Assembly (NCBI GenBank): GCA_965250265.1
Contig: CBDFNO010000014.1
Coordinates: 310,001 to 374,000, forward strand
Length of the DNA stretch: 64,000 nucleotides
DNA from: PRS1 sp965250265
GTDB taxonomy: Bacteria > Bacteroidota > Bacteroidia > Flavobacteriales > Flavobacteriaceae
Direction: 5' to 3'
The notes under the pieces were generated by a model, which was given only the letters and a program-made list of their open reading frames with translations, did not search any database and was not told the origin of the DNA. Made by a program: the position numbers and the translations under genes. Shown here piece by piece: positions 26,201-34,149 of the stretch; the first letter of the stretch is position 1; every line of letters starts with the position of its first letter.

Positions 26201-27225
26201 TCATATTTAGTAAAAAGCCAATCATTATTTAGTTTTAAATTTTGGTCTTGTGTCAAAATAGGTTGATCGATGTTATTATACACAATATATTCCCAACCCT
26301 TTCCGGGTACTTTCTTTTCTACAAGCCTGTTACGTACATCGTAAATATATTGGTAGCAGAGATCATCTAGTTCTTGGCCCGAAGGAATACCATCATCAGG
26401 ATTTGATAAAGGAGGCAACACATAGCTTAAATTCCCATAATCGTCATATACATAATAAGTGTCATGTGTTGTTGAGACACTACTAATATCAGCATATGTG
26501 CGTTTTAAAATAACTCTTCCACTTTTATCCTTAAATTCTTCAGTGGTCTGGTTAGTGCCACTGGTCCAGTTCTCATCTTTTGTAATTGTTTTAGACAAAG
26601 TGTTTTCCGGATAGTCACTGCCATTTAAACTTAATTGTGGCGTATAGGTATCGTTAGCAAAAGAGAGGCTCACGTCATAACGTTTTACTTCTTCAGTTAC
26701 ATTGGTATGATATTCAAAATCTATTTCATGGTCACTGCCTATTTCCCAATCCTCTCCCGGTGCTGCCTGTTGCAACACACGATTAAGTGGTGAACCATCA
26801 TAGGCGCTTTCAGAATATGGATTGGGAGCACCACTATTAATATCGTCCGGGAAATTAGTGCTGTAATAAGACTCTATGCTTGATATAAGCGTTGCTGGTG
26901 TTAGATAGTATAAATCGGATGATACAGAATAAGCATCGGGTAAATATCGTAGTGTTTGCCTTCCAAAGCCATCATAGACAATAGGCGATATAATATCTTC
27001 TTTATTACCACCTGCCTGTTTGGCTCTGGTTTGTTCGGTTCGCCCCAAGCCATCGTAATAGGTGATGGTTTCTATCTTATCATCAGTTGCTACATTACCA
27101 TCGGTTGTAGCTACTTGATAGGTAGTGTTCTTAACATAATTTTTTGTTGCTGTTTCTTGTGCCACTATTTGAGACGACACAAATACTGCTAATACTAAAG
27201 TATATTTTAAATATTTCATGATCAT
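23203..27225 (-). CDS. RHS-B2: C-terminal half of a split RHS protein with variable tip
   Basis: This 1340-residue protein has a signal peptide (about 1-22), then the TYYDGLGRTEQTRAKQ N-terminal domain of secreted Bacteroidota RHS proteins. YD repeats run to about 560, and an inserted beta-sandwich-like domain (about 565-712, DVIVKTGANGW ... GDLALYHNGTSIS) sits between them. Further YD repeats lead to the RHS core (from about 1010: ENNYYPFGLKHKGYNN, ARNYDAALGRWMNLDP, HSPYNYAFDNPIFFIDADG). An acidic linker (about 1125-1150) has DENKNGICDSEEE and an Asp run. The tip (about 1160-1340) has no recognised motif. It is preceded by RHS-A2 with a 1-nt gap and followed by its immunity candidate. Confidence 0.85.
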   Translation of the reverse strand: MIMKYLKYTLVLAVFVSSQIVAQETATKNYVKNTTYQVATTDGNVATDDKIETITYYDGLGRTEQTRAKQAGGNKEDIISPIVYDGFGRQTLRYLPDAYSVSSDLYYLTPATLISSIESYYSTNFPDDINSGAPNPYSESAYDGSPLNRVLQQAAPGEDWEIGSDHEIDFEYHTNVTEEVKRYDVSLSFANDTYTPQLSLNGSDYPENTLSKTITKDENWTSGTNQTTEEFKDKSGRVILKRTYADISSVSTTHDTYYVYDDYGNLSYVLPPLSNPDDGIPSGQELDDLCYQYIYDVRNRLVEKKVPGKGWEYIVYNNIDQPILTQDQNLKLNNDWLFTKYDAFGRVAYTGLMGSSSSRTTLQNAADATSLQFVTQSASSSSIGGTNIYYSDNSNVYPTSGITEVYTVSYYDVYDSNILPAGLSSTVTTFKNLTSTTDTEGLPTISKVKVLETSNWITTVSYYDDKARPIYVYNDNPYLGTEDVIETDLDFTGKPDEIKTTHTKDTNPVIVTYEEFVYDHAGRLISQKQEIDGEPQQLISENHYDGLGQLYQKGVGGETVFDGYTDMVGVEINEFTDVIVKTGANGWNSGAATTGKIFGDGYIEFTPDQSNKSVMVGLSASNTNANYNTIKYAIYARANGEVRVYENGSNKGTFSTYIAGDVLRVERVGNTVFYKKNGSTIYTSSVTSSGSLIGDLALYHNGTSISNVKIGHSTSESALQTVDYNYNVRGWLKEINNVDNIGSTDLFAFEIFYNDATHSLSTDLFNGNISQVKWKSANSNSSVLWYIYNYDDLNRITDAQFRGAGWSDRYSLENIDYDKNGNITALLRKGHIVDQPDENTSSHFSTMDNLVYTYQSNSNQLQKVLDNGNDNYGFKDGDDSTTEYNYDANGNMTMDLNKGIAANGITYNHLNLPTQVTMASGNIQYIYDATGIKLEKTVSTTGDITKYAGNYIYKDTGSGDVLEFFNHAEGYIVPDGSSGYDYVYQYKDHLGNIRLSYKDTNGDGVITAASEILEENNYYPFGLKHKGYNNTPSGVDHKYGFGGKEEQDDDVGGNKLDWLDFSARNYDAALGRWMNLDPLAELMTRHSPYNYAFDNPIFFIDADGMAPAGFGGIVSFADTPTGEDGCVDENKNGICDSEEEDDDDDDDSNDMASLNVVGMGNSANDVELAKNKANSNLGCQQGDCYDPADLKNDSPEIIYNKLLNNLITFVKARNEASEAGLISVGVTLEEIINLDDYGELDKSKGAILDETIKYKGGTIQIVVHPNEDIAGYHFAGRTRRMFGDGFFFSYEVWFLASYKKNVKDWESTGRKAKTINIRFSNVEHYNSFVRAYNEGVYGKQ

Positions 27226-27226
27226 C

Positions 27227-30200
27227 TTAATTTTGTGGTCCGTAATTATATTTGTTTTCGCTTAAGATCTTATCATCCCTGTCCTTGACTTTTTTGAGTC
27301 TATGGAAATCGTCGTATTCATAGGTTATGACATTCTTTCTGGGATCCGTAATTTTCGTCACGCCTACAATAGGATCGTATTCATAAGTGGTTACCAGGAC
27401 ATTTGACATGCCTCTAAGCGCAGCTTCTTGTGCTCCATTAAGGTTTTCATCAATTGTGAATCCTGAACCGCCGCCAAAATCAGCTAAAGCTTCTATGTCA
27501 TTATAAGTTGTATTCTCCACTTTAGCGATGACATATCTTCCACCGTAGCCCCATATATAAGCTGTAGAAGCACCATCAACCTGTTTTACCTGTACAAGAT
27601 TGTCGTCTTCAAACCGCTCGAAGATTAAACGGTCTTCCAGAGATTGTGTATCTCCTTTTACAGTTTGTATTTTGCTAGGTAGCGTACCACTATAAATGGT
27701 TTTTTTATTAGACATTAAGGTACCGTCCTTATAGATCTTTGTTTCTATTGGAATGGCTACCATATTGGCAGAAACTAATGAACCACTTTCAGGGTAGAAA
27801 AATTCTTGTTTAAGAGTTTCTCCTTTACTGTTGGTAGTTTCAGTGTCTTTTAATAGATAATTACCTGGAACTAATACAGGTGGTTTGGGAGGAGGAAGTT
27901 CTTGAACCCATTCATCCTCATAATACGTATAGTTCGTTATTTGTGAAATAATATCTGTAGCAGCATTATAATATTGGCTGGAACTTGAAGTTAGAATATT
28001 CCCGGCTTTCCCCCAGGCTTTTGAGGTTTGTTTTAATAGTCTACCTATATTTGGATGACATAAATCGTTCCCATCATTACCGCTATACTCTGTAGTACAT
28101 TCTGGTGGAGGGACTAGTGCAACCCCGTCTATTCCACCAAAAAGCACGCTACCCGATCCTGGAATTTTAGTATATGGTAGATATGAAATATAATAATTGC
28201 CATTACCTGTATTTAGAGTTGGTATAGGAAACAGATCATTTTTGCTTTCATCAATATGGGTATATATTCCTGTATTAGAATAATATTCTTTATCATAATA
28301 CGAGTTTAAAGTGCTCGAAACAGGTATGTCTTGAGAATCATATACAGTACTACCACTCGATTTTCCAAGATAATAAGTTACTCCATACTGTTTAGCCGTT
28401 TCTTTACCATTAATGAAATAAGTATATACACCTGTATGGTAATTACCTGCATTATTGGTACTAAATCGATATGATGTTGTACCATTAGAATCAGAGCCTA
28501 TGGCGTCTTCTACAGTTTCAATAACTTCTGCATAACCCATATGAGGTTTGTCAGTACCGGATGCATAGGATAATCTATGTAATATTGTGGCTGTTTGTAC
28601 ATCTCCTTGACTGTCTAATGAATATTGTGTAGAAGTATATGTATACATTGGGTCAGAAATTACGGTTCCGCTAGGATACTGATACGATTTATGAAATGCC
28701 AAGGTCGTGGCATCGGTATAATCTTTTATTTCTTTAACTCTAATCCCAGCTTTGGCATTATAGGTATAAGTAGGAACTATTACCCCTTCTTCAGCATTAA
28801 GTGTGTTGGATAAACCAGAGTAAGGGTTTGCCAATACCAGTTGATAAGTTCCTGAATCTAATGTAATGGTCTCAGAATAAGGAAATGTTTTTTGCTTAAA
28901 AGGTACGTTCCAAACTACATCTATGCCGGCTTTGATATTACAGTTATTATCATAAATCTCTTCCCAAGTTAGTTCTGTAGAGGTCTTAACTAATGTTCCT
29001 CTTCTTTCAGTGTTAAAATCATTACTACTTGTAGTTCCTGTTTGATCATAGATCATCTTAAAATCTGTTTGATTTTGAGTCACTACAAATGTTGTACTGT
29101 TTACTGTAGGAGTTATTGAGCCTGTTAAATTACAGGCAGCAGGGATAAAATCGGCGGGAGATGGATAATTAACCTGTAATGAGCCTACATTTTCCCAAAC
29201 CGTACTTGACCCAGTCGCTTCTTGTTCATAATTAGCTTCATAATCAAATGTTGTATGTCCTCCTGTAGGGTAGGTGATTTTATTTAATAATCCCTTTTTA
29301 GTAGAATTAAAATTAGGATTTCTATTTGCTCCAGTATTACTTGGCACAGATGGATGTGAATAGGTAGGATAAAGTACTGAGTTACTAGTAACCCCATTAT
29401 TGTACCCAAAATAGTCCTGACCCTTTGAGGTTGTAGAAGGCATTGTGTAAGGGTCGTTATACTCAAACTCATAGTCTTTTATCAATGTACTATTACTATC
29501 TTTTATCTCTATTTTATCCAGTTTTAAACGAATCAGTAATTCATTGGGAATATTACCTCCACCATATGGAGGAATGGCTGCTCCAGAGGTTCTAAAATAG
29601 TCGTAATCAAATACAAAGGATTTATACAGATCTGCCGTAGAGTTGCCAGTATCCTGATCGTAGATATTGATTTTTTCAATTGCAGAATCTACAGTCATAT
29701 CCCAACGATCAGTAAGCAAATCTATATCAATAATAAGATCTCCATTGTGAGTTATACTGCTTAACACTTTTTGTTTTATAGTGTACTCCGTATTACTATA
29801 TCCCATATTATTTGTTGGTGTTACTACGTTTGAAAGCACATTAGTAACTCCAGTGATAGAGCTGGCGGTACGGTTGCTTCCCCAAAACCCTAAATCTGTA
29901 TATGTAAATTCATAAATATCTTTACTATTTGCAGATTCTATTTTTGTCAGTAACCACGAAGAGCTATATTCTTTTTTGAGTCCATACAATGACATCTCTC
30001 CTATATCATTCAAATTAATATCTCTGGTAATTTCCTCTTCCTCAAAAGTGTAAATAGTACCATCATCCATAGTTACTACCCATTTTGTAATTGGTGTGTT
30101 AGCACCACCAACAGCCTTTGTAATTGTAGCTTTAAGGCGTGGATTATCTAAAGATTTAGGTGTTTTAGTAGCCACATCAATAACAAACATATCACTATTA

Positions 30201-30778
30201 CCAAGTGCACTAAAGCTGAAAAAATCAGGTTGTATATCGTATTCATTATCATCAGCTTTTTTTAGAAAATACATATAAGCAATAAGATTGTTATAACTAC
30301 TAAAAGAAGGGCTGCTAGAGAGGTCATCATATGCCAGAATGTCGGCGTTAACTGTGGTATCCCAAAGTGATTGGTATGGTCCAGATGTATACGAGGTGTT
30401 ATGAAAATCATCAGGCATACCATTTACAATCCTGGAAATTCTTCCTCCTACGTTTAAATTCCAACCTAAACCCACTTGAGTAGCTAATTGCTCTACTTTA
30501 ATACCAGAGGCATCATAGGTTAAACTAATAGGCAAGTTAAGTTCTCTTCCCTTATGTGTATATATCGGGATTTGAATACTAGGGGTACCAGTATACATAT
30601 TTACTGGTGTATTTCCGTATTTGATAAAAGCTTGAGCTTCTGGTGAAGTTGGTGTTGGAGATAATCGTATGGACTCTGCTCCGTAATTAAAAGAATCGTC
30701 ATAGATCTGCCCAAAGGACATTTGAAATGTCATTAAAAATACGACTAACAAACATTGCGTGATGGATTGTGTTTTCAT
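27227..30778 (-). CDS. RHS-A2: secreted N-terminal half of a split RHS protein
   Basis: This 1183-residue paralogue of RHS-A1 has a signal peptide ending MSFGQ. It shares the N-terminal block (PTSPEAQAFIKYGNTPVNMY, LTYDASGIKVEQLATQVGLG) and C-terminal YD repeats ending SENKYNYGPQN. The middle (about residues 550-1000) is more divergent. The gene stops 1 nt before RHS-B2, repeating the A1/B1 organisation, so the split is ancestral rather than a recent frameshift. Presumably A and B assemble into one RHS shell after export. The 320-bp upstream region is shared with the divergent response regulator. Confidence 0.85.
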   Translation of the reverse strand: MKTQSITQCLLVVFLMTFQMSFGQIYDDSFNYGAESIRLSPTPTSPEAQAFIKYGNTPVNMYTGTPSIQIPIYTHKGRELNLPISLTYDASGIKVEQLATQVGLGWNLNVGGRISRIVNGMPDDFHNTSYTSGPYQSLWDTTVNADILAYDDLSSSPSFSSYNNLIAYMYFLKKADDNEYDIQPDFFSFSALGNSDMFVIDVATKTPKSLDNPRLKATITKAVGGANTPITKWVVTMDDGTIYTFEEEEITRDINLNDIGEMSLYGLKKEYSSSWLLTKIESANSKDIYEFTYTDLGFWGSNRTASSITGVTNVLSNVVTPTNNMGYSNTEYTIKQKVLSSITHNGDLIIDIDLLTDRWDMTVDSAIEKINIYDQDTGNSTADLYKSFVFDYDYFRTSGAAIPPYGGGNIPNELLIRLKLDKIEIKDSNSTLIKDYEFEYNDPYTMPSTTSKGQDYFGYNNGVTSNSVLYPTYSHPSVPSNTGANRNPNFNSTKKGLLNKITYPTGGHTTFDYEANYEQEATGSSTVWENVGSLQVNYPSPADFIPAACNLTGSITPTVNSTTFVVTQNQTDFKMIYDQTGTTSSNDFNTERRGTLVKTSTELTWEEIYDNNCNIKAGIDVVWNVPFKQKTFPYSETITLDSGTYQLVLANPYSGLSNTLNAEEGVIVPTYTYNAKAGIRVKEIKDYTDATTLAFHKSYQYPSGTVISDPMYTYTSTQYSLDSQGDVQTATILHRLSYASGTDKPHMGYAEVIETVEDAIGSDSNGTTSYRFSTNNAGNYHTGVYTYFINGKETAKQYGVTYYLGKSSGSTVYDSQDIPVSSTLNSYYDKEYYSNTGIYTHIDESKNDLFPIPTLNTGNGNYYISYLPYTKIPGSGSVLFGGIDGVALVPPPECTTEYSGNDGNDLCHPNIGRLLKQTSKAWGKAGNILTSSSSQYYNAATDIISQITNYTYYEDEWVQELPPPKPPVLVPGNYLLKDTETTNSKGETLKQEFFYPESGSLVSANMVAIPIETKIYKDGTLMSNKKTIYSGTLPSKIQTVKGDTQSLEDRLIFERFEDDNLVQVKQVDGASTAYIWGYGGRYVIAKVENTTYNDIEALADFGGGSGFTIDENLNGAQEAALRGMSNVLVTTYEYDPIVGVTKITDPRKNVITYEYDDFHRLKKVKDRDDKILSENKYNYGPQN

Positions 30779-31098
30779 AAAGTATGTAATGAGCTGAGTG
30801 TTTAATAACCCAACGAGTTAAACAATTGTAAGAGGAGATTTATACTGCTAAATCTTACTGGATAAAATTAAGGTGAGATTTTAAATTTTAGATAAGCATA
30901 TGCCATACAAATAAAAAGCTAAAAGCTTACTAGGAGTAATTAAAATGACTATATTTATATCCCTTTTTCCAAATTAATAGTAAGCTAAACACTTACTAAA
31001 AAGAAGCGTTTTGCTCACTTTAGTTCATTAAACTATATATACCTTTCGTTAACTAAAAATTTAGTGATTCTCCCTAAGAACACAAAATATAAATTAAC
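30779..31098. promoter_or_regulatory. Divergent promoter region, RHS-A2 versus response regulator
   Basis: 320 bp between the leftward RHS-A2/B2 genes and the rightward regulator/secretion operon. It is almost identical to 3956-4273. It contains repeated CTTACT/AGTAAG words (for example about 30925 and 30980) and an AT-rich block before the regulator start. Shared non-coding conservation suggests one regulator acts on both RHS loci, possibly the adjacent response regulator. Confidence 0.6.
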
Positions 31099-31776
31099 AT
31101 GAAGGAGCCTATTAATGTATTAATAGTTGAAGATCAACCATTGATTACCAGATCATTAAAAAATGCACTTAAACACCTTAGTGATGCTAACGGTAGTTTG
31201 GATTTTAAAATACATACTGCAATAAATTGCGATTTAGCACTTTTAGAAATTGATAAGGCTGTTAAAGGCACTCCATTTGATCTAGTTTTATTAGGAATAA
31301 ACATTCCTCCTTCAAGTGACAGAAAGTTATTATCTGGAGAAGATATAGGGTTAGAACTAAAAGGACTATTCCCTAAAGTTAAAATCATTGTTTTTACCTC
31401 TCGCAATACCAACTTTAAACTTAATAATATTTTAAGGTCTGTTAATCCTGATGGCTTTTTAGTAAAAAGTGATATTGACTTTGATGATCTTATAGTGGCT
31501 ATTAACACGGTTCTATTTGAGCCACCTTATTACAGTAAAAGAATCTTGCGCCTTATAAGGCGTCATGTTTCCAACGACTTTGTTTTAGATAAAATAGACA
31601 GGCAGCTTTTATATCAATTATCAAAAGGGACAAAAACAAAAGACCTGCCAAACATAGTCCGTTTATCAAAGAGTGGAATAGAGAGGCGAAAAAGAAATTT
31701 AAAGGAAGTTTTTAATATAGAAAATGAAGACGATTTGATGCTATTAAAACTTGCTGAAGAAAAAGGCTATATTTAA
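31099..31776 (+). CDS. LuxR-type response regulator with substituted phospho-acceptor
   Basis: This 225-residue protein has a receiver domain (about 1-135: INVLIVEDQPLI acidic pocket; KIIVFTSR; GFLVKSD with the conserved Lys) and a C-terminal LuxR-type HTH (about 165-215: LDKIDRQLLYQLSKGTKTKD, RLSKSGIERRKRNLKEVF). The expected phospho-acceptor Asp after the DLVLL strand is Gly (DLVLLGINIPPSSD), so canonical phosphorylation is unlikely. No histidine kinase is nearby. It heads the pseudopilin/secretion gene run with a 64-nt gap and is divergent from RHS-A2. A role controlling both sides is inferred. Confidence 0.8.
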   Translation: MKEPINVLIVEDQPLITRSLKNALKHLSDANGSLDFKIHTAINCDLALLEIDKAVKGTPFDLVLLGINIPPSSDRKLLSGEDIGLELKGLFPKVKIIVFTSRNTNFKLNNILRSVNPDGFLVKSDIDFDDLIVAINTVLFEPPYYSKRILRLIRRHVSNDFVLDKIDRQLLYQLSKGTKTKDLPNIVRLSKSGIERRKRNLKEVFNIENEDDLMLLKLAEEKGYI

Positions 31777-31840
31777 ATTTTGTGATGTTTCTCTAAAACA
31801 ATGAGATTTTACAATGTGTAATTATTAATTAGTATTAAAA

Positions 31841-32233
31841 ATGAAAACACCAGCATTTAACCTTCAAGAAATTTTAATTGTATTGTGCATTATTGGTGTC
31901 TTACTACTATTGGCTTTGCCCAATTTAATGCCACTAATAAGCAAAGCCAAAAGTATCGAAGCACAGACACAGCTTAAATACATCTATAATTCTCAAACAA
32001 CCCATCACTATATGTATTCTAAATACTCCGTGGATTTCAATGAGTTAGATTTTGAATCACCTAAAACGGTAAAAGAAAACGGTACCAGTAATTACAGTTA
32101 TGAAATTTTAAATGCTTCTAATAACACTTTTAAAGTGAGAGCTACTGCTGTGACAGATTTTGATGGTGATGGTATTTACAATGTTTGGGAAATTGATGAA
32201 GTGGGAAACCCTAAACAAACCATAAAAGATTAA
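31841..32233 (+). CDS. Type IV pilin-like pseudopilin
   Basis: This 130-residue protein has a short leader and a pilin N-terminus, MKTPAFNLQEILIVLCIIGV: Phe at +1 and Glu at +5 after cleavage, followed by a hydrophobic helix. The residue before the cleavage site is Ala instead of the usual Gly. The globular part ends with a calcium-loop-like DFDGDGIYNVWEID. This is the GspG/major pseudopilin pattern of type II secretion systems. The gene overlaps the prepilin peptidase start by 1 nt, so processing enzyme and substrate are made together. Confidence 0.85.
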   Translation: MKTPAFNLQEILIVLCIIGVLLLLALPNLMPLISKAKSIEAQTQLKYIYNSQTTHHYMYSKYSVDFNELDFESPKTVKENGTSNYSYEILNASNNTFKVRATAVTDFDGDGIYNVWEIDEVGNPKQTIKD

Positions 32234-32706
32234 TGTTAATAGTAAAAATTATATTGATAGTTACGCTTGGACTCATTCTTTTTCAAGATGTGAAAGAACG
32301 TCAAGTATATTGGTTCTTATTCCCGTTAGTAGGACTTTCTTGTGGTGTTTTACATTATTTTAAAACACTCCCGGAATTATTTTATAGTTCCTTAATACTA
32401 AATATAGGTTTTGCTTCGATCCTCTTATTGATCGTGATTTTATATATCAGGTTTAAACTTAAAATTGCTTTTAATAAGGCATTTGGTTTAGGTGATGTAT
32501 TATTCTTTTTAGTAATAACATTTTCCTTTTCTACAGTGTCATTTATTATCCTTTTTATTTCTGCTTTGATTTTTTCTCTAGTGTTGCATCTTTTTATAAA
32601 AAGAAAACCGGCTACAGTCCCATTGGCAGGATATATGAGTTTATTTTTCGGATTTGCATATTTAGGACATTGGTTTGGTTTTATTAATTCTATTTATAGC
32701 ATTTAA
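32233..32706 (+). CDS. Prepilin peptidase (A24 family), short form
   Basis: This 157-residue polytopic membrane protein with about five to six hydrophobic segments is the A24 aspartic peptidase that cleaves the pseudopilin leader. The two catalytic aspartates are visible: QDVKERQVYW near residue 19, and GLGDVLFF near residue 91 (GxGD motif). The N-terminal methyltransferase domain of full-length PilD is absent, so this is the short peptidase-only form. The downstream gspE start follows the stop codon directly. It acts in the inner membrane on the adjacent pseudopilin. Confidence 0.85.
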   Translation: MLIVKIILIVTLGLILFQDVKERQVYWFLFPLVGLSCGVLHYFKTLPELFYSSLILNIGFASILLLIVILYIRFKLKIAFNKAFGLGDVLFFLVITFSFSTVSFIILFISALIFSLVLHLFIKRKPATVPLAGYMSLFFGFAYLGHWFGFINSIYSI

Positions 32707-34119
32707 ATGATATTGAAAACAGATTTTAACATATCAACACCTTTATTACAGCTTATTAGTAGTGAGCAGGCTTATCATTACAATATTATACCTGTTGAGG
32801 CTCAAAACGGAACATTAACCTTTAAATCTGATAATTCTACGGAAGCCCTCAAACAAGAATTACAGATTGTTTTAGGGAAGCATATTGAGCTAATTCCGGA
32901 AACCTCTGAGAATATCAAAAATTATCTTTCAACTAATTTTAGAAAACGAGACCAAAACATATCTGAAGACTTACATTACAGCACAGATTTTCTTGAAAAA
33001 TTGTTACTAACAGCAAAGGAAATAGGTAGTAGTGATATTCATTTTGAACCTTATGAATATAAATGTAGAGTTCGTTTACGCCTTGACGGAAAACTCAAAG
33101 AGCAATTTGTTATTTCTTTAGAAGAATATCCTATAATCATTAATAAACTCAAAATAAAAGCAGGACTTGATATTTCTGAAAAACGCTTACCGCAAGATGG
33201 TCGTATTACAGTAAAAACGAACGCTGATGAATTTGATATACGTGTATCTAGTTTGCCTACACTTCACGGAGAAAAAATGGTGCTACGTATTTTAAGTAAA
33301 GACGCCAACCATATTGATCTGGAAGATTTAGGATTTACTCTTAAGGAATTAAAAACCTATAAAGAAACCATTAAAAAGCCTAATGGTATTGTGCTTATTT
33401 CAGGACCAACAGGTTCGGGAAAAACAACCACTTTATATGCCACTTTAAAACTCTTAAATGATGATAGAACCAATATCTTAACTATTGAAGACCCCATAGA
33501 ATATACTCTTGAAGGTGTAAATCAGGTACAACTTAAGGAAAACATTGGGCTTGACTTTGCCAGTACGCTGCGCACCTTTTTGCGTCAGGATCCTGATATA
33601 ATTATGGTTGGAGAGATTCGTGATGCCAAGACAGCTAATATGGCAATTCGAGCTGCGCTGACAGGGCATTTAGTGCTCTCTACAATCCATACCAACTCTG
33701 CATGGGCTACTATTTCTAGGCTTATTGATATGGGAATTCCTTCCTTTCTTATTGCCAGCACACTTAATGTTAGTGTGGCTCAACGACTGGTAAGGCAACT
33801 TTGTAATCATTGCAAACAAGAACAATCAGTTACAAAAGATATATTTCCACAACATTTTAAAATTCCTAAAGGGTTAACATCACATTTTACAGCTATTGGT
33901 TGTAATGAATGTTATCACACAGGGTATCATGGCAGGAATGCTATTTATGAGATTATTCCAATAACAAAAACATTGGTCTCGCATATCAAAAACAACGATT
34001 TAGAGATTAATGATTATCTGGAAGAATACAATATCACAACACTTAAAAATAATGCTATCGCACTTATTAAGCAAGGTGTTACCTCTGTTGAAGAAGTGTA
34101 TGCGTTGCTAACAGAATAA
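32707..34119 (+). CDS. gspE: GspE/PilB-type secretion ATPase
   Basis: This 470-residue protein is the traffic ATPase of type II secretion/type IV pilus systems. It has a short N-terminal domain, then SSDIHFEPYEYKCRVRLRLDG, Walker A SGPTGSGKTTT (about 231-241), Asp box NILTIEDPIEY, Walker B DPDIIMVGEIRD, and His box TGHLVLSTIHTNSA. A tetracysteine zinc site lies near residues 363 and 398 (CNHC, CNEC), as in GspE. It hydrolyses ATP in the cytoplasm to drive pseudopilus assembly. No gspF platform gene is present in this operon. Confidence 0.92.
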   Translation: MILKTDFNISTPLLQLISSEQAYHYNIIPVEAQNGTLTFKSDNSTEALKQELQIVLGKHIELIPETSENIKNYLSTNFRKRDQNISEDLHYSTDFLEKLLLTAKEIGSSDIHFEPYEYKCRVRLRLDGKLKEQFVISLEEYPIIINKLKIKAGLDISEKRLPQDGRITVKTNADEFDIRVSSLPTLHGEKMVLRILSKDANHIDLEDLGFTLKELKTYKETIKKPNGIVLISGPTGSGKTTTLYATLKLLNDDRTNILTIEDPIEYTLEGVNQVQLKENIGLDFASTLRTFLRQDPDIIMVGEIRDAKTANMAIRAALTGHLVLSTIHTNSAWATISRLIDMGIPSFLIASTLNVSVAQRLVRQLCNHCKQEQSVTKDIFPQHFKIPKGLTSHFTAIGCNECYHTGYHGRNAIYEIIPITKTLVSHIKNNDLEINDYLEEYNITTLKNNAIALIKQGVTSVEEVYALLTE

Positions 34120-34149
34120 GCCCATAATAGGCATTTATAAATTTTTAGA

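Larger units (their letters stand above)
26830..31209. repeat. Large direct repeat, right copy
   Basis: Right-hand partner of 1-4384, in the same orientation, 26.8 kb away. It continues into the complete response-regulator gene, whereas the left copy is cut off there. Confidence 0.8.
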
